Positions 1 to 5,650 of a stretch of DNA of 17,731 nt are shown in pieces. The translations under genes and the position numbers were made by a program. The DNA lies in the NCBI GenBank assembly GCA_963590525.1, contig CAVAPV010000049.1:1-17731 (forward strand), written 5' to 3'. The notes under the pieces are model-generated. The model was given only the letters and a program-made list of their open reading frames with translations, was not told the origin of the DNA and did not search any database. Every line of letters starts with the position of its first letter. Position 1 is the first letter of the stretch. Origin of the DNA: W2P13-069 sp963590525 (GTDB taxonomy: Bacteria > Actinomycetota > Coriobacteriia > Coriobacteriales > QAMH01).

Positions 1-1
1 C

Positions 2-2623
2 AAGAAGGTCCTGGCCTCCGCGCTGAGCGCGGCCATGGTCGTCGCCTTCGCACCCGCGGCGGCGTTTGCGACGCCGACCGACGTCACCCCGGCCAAGTAC
101 GTGACCGTCACCTACGACGCCAACGGCGGCGACGCCACCGCCAAGCCCAGCGACACCCTGCAGCTGCAGGAGGAGAACGGCAAGTACTGCCTGAACGTGA
201 CCGAAAGCTACAGCGGCTCGAGCAACGGCTACGTCTTCTCCAAGTGGTTCATCGACGCCGACGGCGACGGCATCCTCGACGCGGGCGAGAAGTCCGTCGA
301 GGGTGGATACATCGAGGTCTCCGCGGACACCACCGCCGTGACCCTGAAGGCCACCTTCGCCACCCCGGCCCTCACCGCAGGCACGTTCTCCAACGTTGAT
401 AGCACCATCGCCTTCACCATCGACAAGGCCGGCACCGCGGGCCACGAGTACCTGCTGACCGTTACGACCCCCGGCGGCGAGAAGTGCGAGCAGGCCTTCG
501 GCGGCGCCGACGGCAAGGCTGTGTCCGATATGACTACGGCGGCAAACACCACCGTCACCTTCAAGGACAACCCCGACTCCGACGACACGATGGCCGCCAA
601 GACCGAGTTCCTCAAGTCCGGCGCCTACACCGCCACCCTCACCGACGGCGGCAAGGTCATCTCCACCTGCGTGGTCGCGCTCGCCAGCCTCACCGTCAAG
701 GACGGCATAAACGCGATCGCCGAAGACGACATCATCTCCCTGTGGCAGCTGGCCGACGGCAAGGCCACCGCGAAGGTTTCTCTCGACTCCGGCGTCTACC
801 TGTTTGACGGCAACGGCTACGCCGTGGACGCCTCCGCCATCGCCATGAAGGGCGACACCGTGGTGTACACCACCGCCACCGTCCAAGTGCCCAGCGACTT
901 CGCCTACGACGGGAGCGACCGCACCGCGACCGTCACCCTGACCGACAACACCGCAAAGGAAGGCGACTCCTACGCCGTCAGCGTGGCCGGCCCCGACGGC
1001 TCCGCCGTCTACTCCGCGACCGTGAAGGCCGCCAGCGACGGCGCCGCCCCCTCCCCCGTCACCTTCTCCTTCGACCAGTCCGCCACGGGCGCCCGCGCCG
1101 CCAAGGCCGAGGCCGCCGGCACCTACACGGTGACCGTGACCAAGACCGCCAAGGCAGACAAGGCCGTCACCACCTCCAAGAAGGACATGGTGCTCTCCGA
1201 GGTCGCCTACAACCTGGGCGACGGCAAGGCCGTGAAGGACGCCGTGACCGACTACTTCACCGACGGAACTAAGGCGACCCTCTGGAGCTTCGACAACGTC
1301 GCCACCGCCCCCAAGGGCTACACCTTCGACAAGTGGTCCTTCGGCGGCAAGGCCTATGACGCCAACGCCGAGGTCAAGCTCGAGGCCGGCAAGGTGAACA
1401 CCGTTGCCGCAGCCTACAAGGCCATCGACTACGCCTCCACCCCGACCTGCACCGTCTCCAAGGTGGCCGTGGGCGCCGGCACCGAGTACTACATGACCAT
1501 CACCGGCACCGCGGCCGGCGAGACCGTCACCTACAGCATCCAGGGTAGCTCCTCGGACGTGACCTACACCGGCCCGTTCAAGCTGACCTCCGGCAAGAAC
1601 GTCACCGTCAAGGTCTCCGCAACCAAGAAGGAGACCGTCGAGGTCGTGTACGGCGACGCCACCGGCGCCGTCAAGTCCTGGGAGAAGGCGACCTCCGGCG
1701 CGAACAACGTGCTCGAGACCCTCATCGGCAACTCCTCCACCAAGTGGCTGGCCGCCAGCGGCGTGGCATCGGCCATCGCCTCCGGCAAGACGGCCTACGC
1801 CGCCCTCGCCGACAAGATGTGGGTGAGCATCGACGAGGCTGCCGAGACCTCCCTGGCTGCCTACAAGGCCCTCTACGAGGCAGTGGCCGCCGAGGCCGAC
1901 GCGCAGGTCGCAGCCTACGCCGACGAGGCCCTCGTGGCCGCCGGCTCCAAGGCCTGGTCCATGGACGCCAAGACCTACGCCGCCGCCCTCAAGACCGTCG
2001 CGGCGGAGGAGAAGAAAGTCGCGGACGCCGAGGCCGACAAGACCATCAACGCTGAGGCCTATCTCCTTGGTGCGCAAAACGTCATCGACGCTGCCAACAC
2101 TGCGTTGAAGACCGCAGTCGAGGACAAGTCCGTCACCGCAGCCGACATCACCGCCGCCAAGGCCGTGACCGAGCAGCTCCAGGCCGCCAAGGACGCGACT
2201 GCAGCCAAGGCCGCCCTCGAGGCCTACGCGGCTCTGACCGACGCGCAGAAGAAGCTCGTCGCCACCGCCGACGTCACCGCGGCCCAGAAGGTCGTCTCCG
2301 ACGCCGAGGCTGCCCAGAAGCTCGCCGAAGAGCAGGACGAGAAGGCAGTCAAGTACTGCAACTCCACCAAGACCAAGACGATTAAGCTCGCCAAGAAGGC
2401 CAAGAAGACCGCCAAGAAGTTCTCCGTCAAGTGGAACTCCCAGGTCTCCGAGTCCGGCAACGCCGTGACCTACTCCAAGATCTCCGGCGCCAAGATCAAG
2501 GTGTCCGCAAACGGCAAGGCGACCCTCAAGAAGGGCGTCAAGAAGGGCACCTACAAGGCCAAGGTCAAGGTTTCCTGCGGCAACGCCACCCGCACCGTCA
2601 CCGCCAAGTTCATCGTCAAGTAG
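2..2623 (+). CDS. Large secreted, probably cell-surface protein (5' end outside window)
   Basis: The reading frame is open from base 2. The first residues are a Lys-Lys pair, an Ala/Val-rich hydrophobic stretch and an AFA-T cleavage-like site, which is the end of a Sec signal peptide. The true start is therefore left of the window, and the ATG at 35 lies inside the signal. Counting from that ATG: residues about 22-109 and 385-465 look like InlB B-type repeats (YDANGG...GYVFSKW and GYTFDKW...AYDANAEV). Residues about 570-770 are Ala-rich helical sequence with an AYAALTDAQKKLV-type module. From 773 to the end there is a Lys-rich beta domain (KTIKLAKKAKKTAKKFSV, GATLKKGVKKGTYKAKVKV-like) of the sort found at the C-termini of coriobacterial exported proteins, where attachment to the wall is plausible. 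No LPxTG or C-terminal membrane anchor is present. Codons end almost always in C or G, more strongly than in neighbours, which suggests high expression. Ligand unknown. Confidence 0.85.
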   Translation, partial: KKVLASALSAAMVVAFAPAAAFATPTDVTPAKYVTVTYDANGGDATAKPSDTLQLQEENGKYCLNVTESYSGSSNGYVFSKWFIDADGDGILDAGEKSVEGGYIEVSADTTAVTLKATFATPALTAGTFSNVDSTIAFTIDKAGTAGHEYLLTVTTPGGEKCEQAFGGADGKAVSDMTTAANTTVTFKDNPDSDDTMAAKTEFLKSGAYTATLTDGGKVISTCVVALASLTVKDGINAIAEDDIISLWQLADGKATAKVSLDSGVYLFDGNGYAVDASAIAMKGDTVVYTTATVQVPSDFAYDGSDRTATVTLTDNTAKEGDSYAVSVAGPDGSAVYSATVKAASDGAAPSPVTFSFDQSATGARAAKAEAAGTYTVTVTKTAKADKAVTTSKKDMVLSEVAYNLGDGKAVKDAVTDYFTDGTKATLWSFDNVATAPKGYTFDKWSFGGKAYDANAEVKLEAGKVNTVAAAYKAIDYASTPTCTVSKVAVGAGTEYYMTITGTAAGETVTYSIQGSSSDVTYTGPFKLTSGKNVTVKVSATKKETVEVVYGDATGAVKSWEKATSGANNVLETLIGNSSTKWLAASGVASAIASGKTAYAALADKMWVSIDEAAETSLAAYKALYEAVAAEADAQVAAYADEALVAAGSKAWSMDAKTYAAALKTVAAEEKKVADAEADKTINAEAYLLGAQNVIDAANTALKTAVEDKSVTAADITAAKAVTEQLQAAKDATAAKAALEAYAALTDAQKKLVATADVTAAQKVVSDAEAAQKLAEEQDEKAVKYCNSTKTKTIKLAKKAKKTAKKFSVKWNSQVSESGNAVTYSKISGAKIKVSANGKATLKKGVKKGTYKAKVKVSCGNATRTVTAKFIVK

Positions 2624-2675
2624 TTGACGCTCTTGTGAGTGACAACGCTTTGGGCCTAGCGGCCTGAGGTGCACA

Positions 2676-2707
2676 GGCTCGCTCCCCGGCATTGCGGGGG
2701 GCGAGCC
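2676..2707 (+). terminator. Strong GC-rich hairpin after the surface-protein gene
   Basis: A 13-bp stem (2676-2688 with 2695-2707, one T-G pair) closes a 6-nt loop, 52 bp after the stop codon at 2623. No T-run follows on either strand. It is a likely 3' end or mRNA stabiliser for the surface-protein transcript, but not a textbook intrinsic terminator. Confidence 0.5.
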
Positions 2708-2764
2708 CGCTGCTGAGCAATGAAGCTTGGTGGGCACATAAACTGACGTCTGTTGTCAGGAACG

Positions 2765-2801
2765 GGCTGCGGTCTCGGACATATCGTCTGAGGCCGCAGC
2801 C
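2765..2801 (+). other. Stem-loop just upstream of the HEPN gene
   Basis: GGCTGCGG plus TCTC (2765-2776) pairs with GAGG plus CCGCAGCC (2790-2801) around a 13-nt loop, 12 bp including one wobble. It ends 11 bases before the ribosome-binding site of the gene at 2823. It could be a second weak terminator or a leader structure. No T-run follows. Confidence 0.4.
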
Positions 2802-2822
2802 TTATGGCTTGTGGAGGGTTCT

Positions 2823-3485
2823 ATGGATGCATACGAGACGTTTCTCGAAAATAATAGACGCGTAGAAAATTTTATTTCTATGTATGAGAGTGTCCCAAAG
2901 AATAAGAGACCTGTCTGCCGAGGAGCTTTAGATACTGATATCTTGCGCGCGGGCGTCGTCTTCTTGCATGCTTCCCTCGAGGAGTATCTGCGCACGGTGA
3001 TTTTGAATTCCAAGCTTGAGCAGCTTGAGTATGGATCGGATGCCAAGTTTGCTTTGTCAGGTGTTAATTTGCCCGACGATAACTCGGGCGGTTCATCTGA
3101 GAAGAAATACAGGCTTTCCGAGTTGTACCGCTATAAGGGAAAAGATGTTGGCGAGCTTTTGAGGGAGTCGCTGGAAAGCAAAGTTAGTTTCATGACGTTT
3201 AACGGCTACAAGCAGATGGTCGGGTCGTTGAAGGATGTTGATATCGTTTTGTCCTTAGATGACAAGACATGTAAGGCAGTAGATGATTGCACTCGACGTA
3301 GGCATAAAATCGTTCACGAGGCAGACAAGAGCAGACACACGGGAAACGGTGACTATCGAACAACACCGATCAAAACCACGCAACTTGAACTGTGGATGCG
3401 AAGCGTAAATAAACTTGTTAAGACAGTTGAGGATGAGATAGCCAAGCAGTCTGAGTATGGGTTTGAGCTTACTGACAGACCTTGA
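2823..3485 (+). CDS. HEPN-domain protein, probable RNase-type (RiboL-PSP-HEPN-like)
   Basis: The 220-residue all-helical protein carries the sequence RRRHKIVHEAD. R160-x4-H165 in it is the signature of catalytic HEPN domains, which act as dimeric metal-independent RNases in toxin-antitoxin, abortive-infection and related conflict systems (family knowledge). The N-terminal half (ALDTDILRAGVVFLHASLEEYLRTVI) has the helix pair usual for the RiboL-PSP-HEPN group. A GTG at 2811 is in frame, but the ATG at 2823 is preferred because GGAGGG lies at 2813-2818 just before it. The gene is visibly AT-richer, with different codon endings from both neighbours, and lies at the edge of a repeat-rich accessory region, so it was probably acquired. 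I see no MNT nucleotidyltransferase or other protein antitoxin beside it. Family assignment is from motif recognition; target RNA unknown. Confidence 0.72.
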   Translation: MDAYETFLENNRRVENFISMYESVPKNKRPVCRGALDTDILRAGVVFLHASLEEYLRTVILNSKLEQLEYGSDAKFALSGVNLPDDNSGGSSEKKYRLSELYRYKGKDVGELLRESLESKVSFMTFNGYKQMVGSLKDVDIVLSLDDKTCKAVDDCTRRRHKIVHEADKSRHTGNGDYRTTPIKTTQLELWMRSVNKLVKTVEDEIAKQSEYGFELTDRP

Positions 3486-3655
3486 CTTGGGCGTTTGATG
3501 CTTAGAAGTTTAAATAATATTGCATCTGGTTATGATTGTGAATGTTCCACTGCATGAATCGAGGAAATTTTGCTCGTGTTAGCGTGTCTGCAAGGAAAAC
3601 TATCTTTCTTTTTCTGGATAAGGAACGAGGGCAGGTACTAAGCGCCATCGAGCGT
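3486..3655. other. AT-rich gene-free stretch
   Basis: No convincing gene. A 140-codon open frame from 3542 to 3964 runs straight through the repeats and palindromes that follow, has no ribosome-binding site, and gives no recognisable protein. I regard it as noncoding. Confidence 0.5.
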
Positions 3656-3782
3656 GGTCACGCTGGCAGGATCTGGATAAAAATGTGGTCGCGCTGGCAT
3701 GTTTTGGCTATGTCTGTCATTTGCACAGGGCCATATCCTGTTAACGTGGCCATTCGAATGACCATATGCTGCCCGAGTGACC
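3656..3782. repeat. Inverted repeat array, 2+2 units of 21 bp at 31-bp period
   Basis: Two forward units (3656-3676 and 3687-3707) of the form GGTCrCGCTGGCA...TGG are followed, after 23 bp, by two inverted units (3731-3751 and 3762-3782). Read on the minus strand the latter give GGCCACGTTAACAGGATATGG-like and GGTCACTCGGGCAGCATATGG-like copies. Start-to-start spacing is exactly 31 bp in both halves, about three helical turns, so a protein would meet all units on one face. Multiple inverted binding repeats of this kind are known at the ends of IS21-family elements. With no istA/istB nearby, this could be a collapsed element or a miniature derivative. A regulatory site array is the alternative. 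Confidence 0.55.
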
Positions 3783-3846
3783 ATGATGTCTGCGAGATTG
3801 CTGGCGTTGTGGCTCGTCGTAGTGCATTGCGCCTCACGGTGCAATC

Positions 3847-3931
3847 GGGCGAGCTGCGCTCGCCCCTACCCGCACCTGCGGGTTTTATGCCCTTGCAGAT
3901 TACTGTAACCTACACGGGCGAGCAATGCCCG
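3847..3931. repeat. Two small REP-like palindromes
   Basis: GGGCGAGC-TGC-GCTCGCCC (3847-3865, 8-bp stem) followed by CTAC, and CGGGC...GCCCG (3915-3931, 7-nt loop) followed by CCTACG. Both share the pattern GGGCGAG...CGCCC(C)TAC. A third related copy lies at 4758-4772. This looks like a dispersed intergenic palindrome family. Confidence 0.45.
3868..3887 (+). terminator. Short terminator-like hairpin with TTTT
   Basis: ACCCGC (3868-3873) pairs with GCGGGT (3878-3883) and is followed by TTTTA. The stem is only 6 bp. It could end any read-through from the left, or belong to the palindrome family around it. Confidence 0.3.
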
Positions 3932-4016
3932 CCCTACGAGCACCCGCAGCTTGATCTGAGCTGAGTTTGGATGGGGCGGTTGTCTGCGAAAGCACATGAA
4001 TCGGTTGTGCTCAAGA

Positions 4017-4025
4017 TGCTATAAT
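4017..4025 (+). promoter_or_regulatory. Extended -10 promoter of the putative antitoxin RNA
   Basis: TGC-TATAAT (4017-4025) is a perfect extended -10 element with a consensus hexamer. The -35 region (about 3997-4002) is poor, which is normal for extended -10 promoters. Predicted start of transcription is about 4032, exactly at the beginning of the inverted repeat and 45 bases before the terminator stem. Confidence 0.65.
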
Positions 4026-4031
4026 AGCGCC

Positions 4032-4108
4032 AACGACAGCCTGAGCCGCAATCAGGCGACGCCGTTATTAACGTTTGGCGCTAGATTGCTCTAGCGCCTC
4101 TGCTTTTT
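4032..4108 (+). ncRNA. Putative antisense RNA antitoxin of a type I system
   Basis: A transcript from the extended -10 promoter would run about 77 nt to a strong intrinsic terminator. It contains no open frame with a ribosome-binding site. Its 5' part (4035-4063) is repeat copy 1, with an internal GCCTGA/TCAGGC hairpin (4039-4044 and 4052-4057). Its 3' part (4091-4108) is complementary to the last codons of the hydrophobic peptide gene on the other strand. The RNA is therefore antisense to the 3' region of the toxin message while repeating, in the same sense, the sequence of that message's 5' leader. The terminator, promoter and repeat are seen directly; the antitoxin role is inferred from the arrangement. 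Confidence 0.55.
4077..4108 (+). terminator. Intrinsic terminator of the antisense RNA
   Basis: GGCGCTAG (4077-4084) pairs perfectly with CTAGCGCC (4091-4098) around a 6-nt loop, and TCTGCTTTTT follows. The stem overlaps the stop codon of the minus-strand peptide gene (4091-4093). On the minus strand no T-run follows, so it terminates mainly in the plus direction. Confidence 0.75.
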
Positions 4109-4210
4109 ACGACCATCACCCTTGAGGCAGGCCTGCGCAAAGCCGATAACCGCTGCCGCGAGCGCAAAGACAGACGCTACGAGCTGCAGAATCGCAATTG
4201 CTAGGTTCAT
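4091..4210 (-). CDS. 39-residue hydrophobic peptide, putative type I toxin
   Basis: Reading leftward from the ATG at 4210-4208, the peptide has a single hydrophobic helix (NLAIAILQLVASVFALAA to about residue 27) and ends in a basic tail, GDGRKKQRR. This is the usual plan of membrane-acting type I toxins (Fst, TxpA/BsrG, holin-like toxins). The ribosome-binding site GGGAGG (4218-4223 complement) sits 7-8 nt before the ATG. An in-frame upstream ATG at 4228 would add MKGGET, but it lies upstream of that site, so I reject it. The codons look natural and no other frame is open on the strand. The gene is enclosed by two inverted repeats and opposed by a short antisense RNA sharing its 3' end. No family name is recognised. 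Confidence 0.65.
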   Translation of the reverse strand: MNLAIAILQLVASVFALAAAVIGFAQACLKGDGRKKQRR

Positions 4211-4271
4211 GGTTTCACCTCCCTTCATTATGGAAGGCGTCGCCTGAACTCAGACTGCCGTGGCATTTTCA

Positions 4272-4277
4272 ATCATA
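4272..4277 (-). promoter_or_regulatory. Candidate -10 element of the toxin gene
   Basis: On the minus strand this reads TATGAT, one change from consensus, with a weak -35 (TTATTC) 17 bp upstream. A start near 4265 would give a leader of about 55 nt containing repeat copy 2 and then the ribosome-binding site. Confidence 0.4.
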
Positions 4278-4279
4278 TC

Positions 4280-4446
4280 AAGAACATTTGTTCAGAATAA
4301 GTCTTGACATTTGGAAATACGCATCAAATTTCATAACGCCGTATTTGTCATTCGCACCTGATCGTTTTGACCTGCGTTGGTGTTCTGTTGTTGGCAGACC
4401 TATGTCCTGGCAATATCGCTCGAACTCTTATGCTCCCCCGAGGTTT
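4280..4446. other. Gene-free spacer between toxin locus and second repeat array
   Basis: No gene seen. A TTGACA hexamer at 4303-4308 on the plus strand has no acceptable -10 at 16-18 bp. Open frames here have no ribosome-binding site and run into the repeat array. Confidence 0.4.
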
Positions 4447-4697
4447 CCGGTCATGAACGATTTAGGTCCCTATAGCTCCGGACATGAACGATTGGGGCGC
4501 ACTGGAAACCGGATATGAGCGATTTTAGGTCTCGTGTTTTGATGTCAGAGTCATATGTCTATGCAAAACCGCAGGTCAGGAGCTTGCTTGCAAGGCGATG
4601 ACTCCGTTTTAGCTCGCCAAATCGTTCATACCCGTACTCCCAAGCAGAGAAATCGCACATATCCGTCATGTTTCGTTGCTAAATCGCCCATATCCGT
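4447..4697. repeat. Divergent repeat array, 3+3 units of 17 bp at 31-bp period
   Basis: Three units at 4447-4463, 4478-4494 and 4509-4525 read (minus strand) AAATCG-n-TCAT-nn-CCGG. Three units at 4619-4635, 4650-4666 and 4681-4697 read the same way on the plus strand (AAATCGTTCATACCCGT, AAATCGCACATATCCGT, AAATCGCCCATATCCGT). Start-to-start distance is 31 bp in every case. The 14 bp between units are not conserved, so the 17-mers look selected as binding sites. The two half-arrays point away from a 93-bp centre with no gene. They resemble multi-repeat ends of IS21-family elements and may be the two ends of an element that lost its interior, but the orientation of true termini cannot be settled here. 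Confidence 0.7.
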
Positions 4698-4757
4698 TGC
4701 CATGTGCTTTTTGTTGCCCATTCCTGCGCCTTGCAGCTTGTTAGGATCCGTATGGGT

Positions 4758-4772
4758 GGGTGACGCTCACCC
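4758..4772. repeat. REP-like palindrome, third copy
   Basis: GGGTGA-CGC-TCACCC followed by TTACG, same pattern as the two palindromes at 3847-3931 with T/A in place of C/G at one paired position. The paired change suggests that the fold is what is kept. Confidence 0.4.
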
Positions 4773-4872
4773 TTACGCCGTTACGCGCGCAACTGAATCT
4801 CACAACTAACGTCGATCTTCGTGTATGTGGAAACCAAACACGCCTTACAGCAGTCAACAAAAGCAACAAAAG

Positions 4873-4980
4873 CCAACAACGACAACAGCAACCAACAACG
4901 ACAACAGAAACCAACAACGACAACAAAAACCAACAACGACAACAAAAGCCAACAACGACAACAAAAACCAACTAACGCCA
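4873..4980. repeat. 19-bp A/C-rich tandem repeat
   Basis: The core CCAACAACGACAAC starts at 4873, 4892, 4911, 4930 and 4949, exactly 19 bp apart, with a decayed sixth copy at 4968 and a partial one before 4873. Spacer bases vary as AnAAA/AnCAA. The plus strand is almost free of T and has one G per unit. As 19 is not a multiple of three the repeat changes frame each unit, so the open frames through it are not a protein. It lies about 140 bp before the lipoprotein start. Confidence 0.85.
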
Positions 4981-5122
4981 ACGCTCCGCGCCCCAACTCC
5001 CAATCTCATCCGCAAGGCATGAGGGCGTGTTGGGCGCATGCGCTATGATTGCAGCCGCGTTGCGTTGCCGCGCAGGCGGCGGCGCGCCGCAAAGCAGACC
5101 ACCCAAGGAGAGGACGGACCAC
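4981..5122. other. GC-rich spacer before the lipoprotein gene
   Basis: No gene or clear promoter. The GC-rich run GCAGGCGGCGGCGCGCCGC around 5070-5090 can fold. An in-frame ATG at 5027 would put a charged 32-residue extension before the lipoprotein signal and has no ribosome-binding site. Confidence 0.35.
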
Positions 5123-5548
5123 TTGAAGTCTCGCATCTTGACCGCCACCGTTGCCGCTGCTGTTTGCATCACCTGTGTTGTTGGGCTTTCTGCCTGCGGT
5201 TCTGCGCATGAAATCATCGCGTCGGGCGAGGCCTGCACTTCTTGTCACGATGAGAAAACCACCTACGAGGCCGCCTCTCCTGCTAACGCTGTAGCCTGTG
5301 GCACGCAGCTTACCGTGCAGACCAAGGAGCCTGCGGTTGTCGTCTGCAAGCCCATCTTTATCAGCGAGGACGGCAGTTCCTATGTCCCCCAGCGTGCAAG
5401 CCAAGTCAACGTCAAAGACGGATCTGCTGCGCTCGCGCTCGAGGAGGGCACCTGGGTCATCTGCACGGCCGATGGCGACAAGGTTAAAGCCCAAAAGCTC
5501 GTTATCGTCTCTGCTGCAAACAGCGGGTCAACCACCATCGAGCTGTAA
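5123..5548 (+). CDS. Small lipoprotein with a CxxCH motif
   Basis: Starting at TTG 5123, the 141-residue product begins MKSRIL, has a hydrophobic segment and then the lipobox LSAC, so C25 would be lipidated and the protein anchored on the outer face of the membrane. The start is chosen because AGGAGAGGA lies at 5106-5114 and gives a normal short n-region. Just after the lipobox is CTSCH (residues 38-42), the pattern for covalent c-type haem attachment. Further cysteines are at 59, 75 and 114, so disulfides or a metal site are alternatives. The rest is beta-like with a repeated V-x-V pattern and no family that I recognise. Function unknown. It stands alone between the tandem repeat and ybaK. 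Confidence 0.75.
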   Translation: MKSRILTATVAAAVCITCVVGLSACGSAHEIIASGEACTSCHDEKTTYEAASPANAVACGTQLTVQTKEPAVVVCKPIFISEDGSSYVPQRASQVNVKDGSAALALEEGTWVICTADGDKVKAQKLVIVSAANSGSTTIEL

Positions 5549-5567
5549 GCTTGCTCTCTGCAAGCTT
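5547..5567 (+). terminator. Perfect hairpin at the lipoprotein stop codon
   Basis: AAGCTTGC (5547-5554) pairs with GCAAGCTT (5560-5567) around a 5-nt loop and begins within the TAA stop. No T-run follows. A second weak hairpin (ACGGCG/CGCCGT) lies at about 5583-5606. Confidence 0.45.
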
Positions 5568-5636
5568 CTGCCCTGCCTGCATACGGCGCTCTTTCCGCAC
5601 GCCGTGTCTCCCGCGCCTCACAGCACCCAGGCGGCG

Positions 5637-5642
5637 TATAAT
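5637..5642 (+). promoter_or_regulatory. -10 element of ybaK, probably leaderless
   Basis: Consensus TATAAT ends 8 bases before the ATG at 5651, so transcription would begin at or within two bases of the start codon. No Shine-Dalgarno sequence exists between them. The -35 region is poor. Confidence 0.55.
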
Positions 5643-5650
5643 CGCTATCC

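Larger units (their letters stand above)
4035..4259. repeat. Inverted repeats bracketing the toxin gene
   Basis: Copy 1 is 4035-4045 plus 4052-4063; copy 2, inverted, is 4236-4247 plus 4249-4259. The inner arm TCAGGCGACGCC (12 bp) is identical. The outer arm (GACAGCCTGAG against GGCAGTCTGAG) differs at two positions, and both changes still pair as G-U in the toxin mRNA. In a toxin message reaching beyond 4035 the 5' leader could form 23 base pairs with the 3' region, broken only by a 1/6-nt internal loop. Confidence 0.75.

Noticed and set aside
3542..3964. 140-codon open frame as a gene
   Set aside because: No ribosome-binding site; crosses an inverted repeat array and two palindromes; translated text has no recognisable protein character.
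4035..4259. Fst/par-type direct repeats
   Set aside because: The two copies are inverted on the DNA, so the antisense RNA and the toxin leader have the same sense there; this differs from par, where direct repeats make them complementary.
4198..4809. Open frames of 106 and 84 codons
   Set aside because: They overlap the toxin leader and the six-site repeat array, have no ribosome-binding sites and no family resemblance.
4854..4990. CRISPR-like repeat array
   Set aside because: Units are contiguous at 19 bp with only about 5 variable bases between cores; no spacers of 30 or so bases and no cas genes.
5027..5122. Upstream ATG start for the lipoprotein
   Set aside because: It would bury the signal peptide behind 32 charged residues and has no ribosome-binding site.
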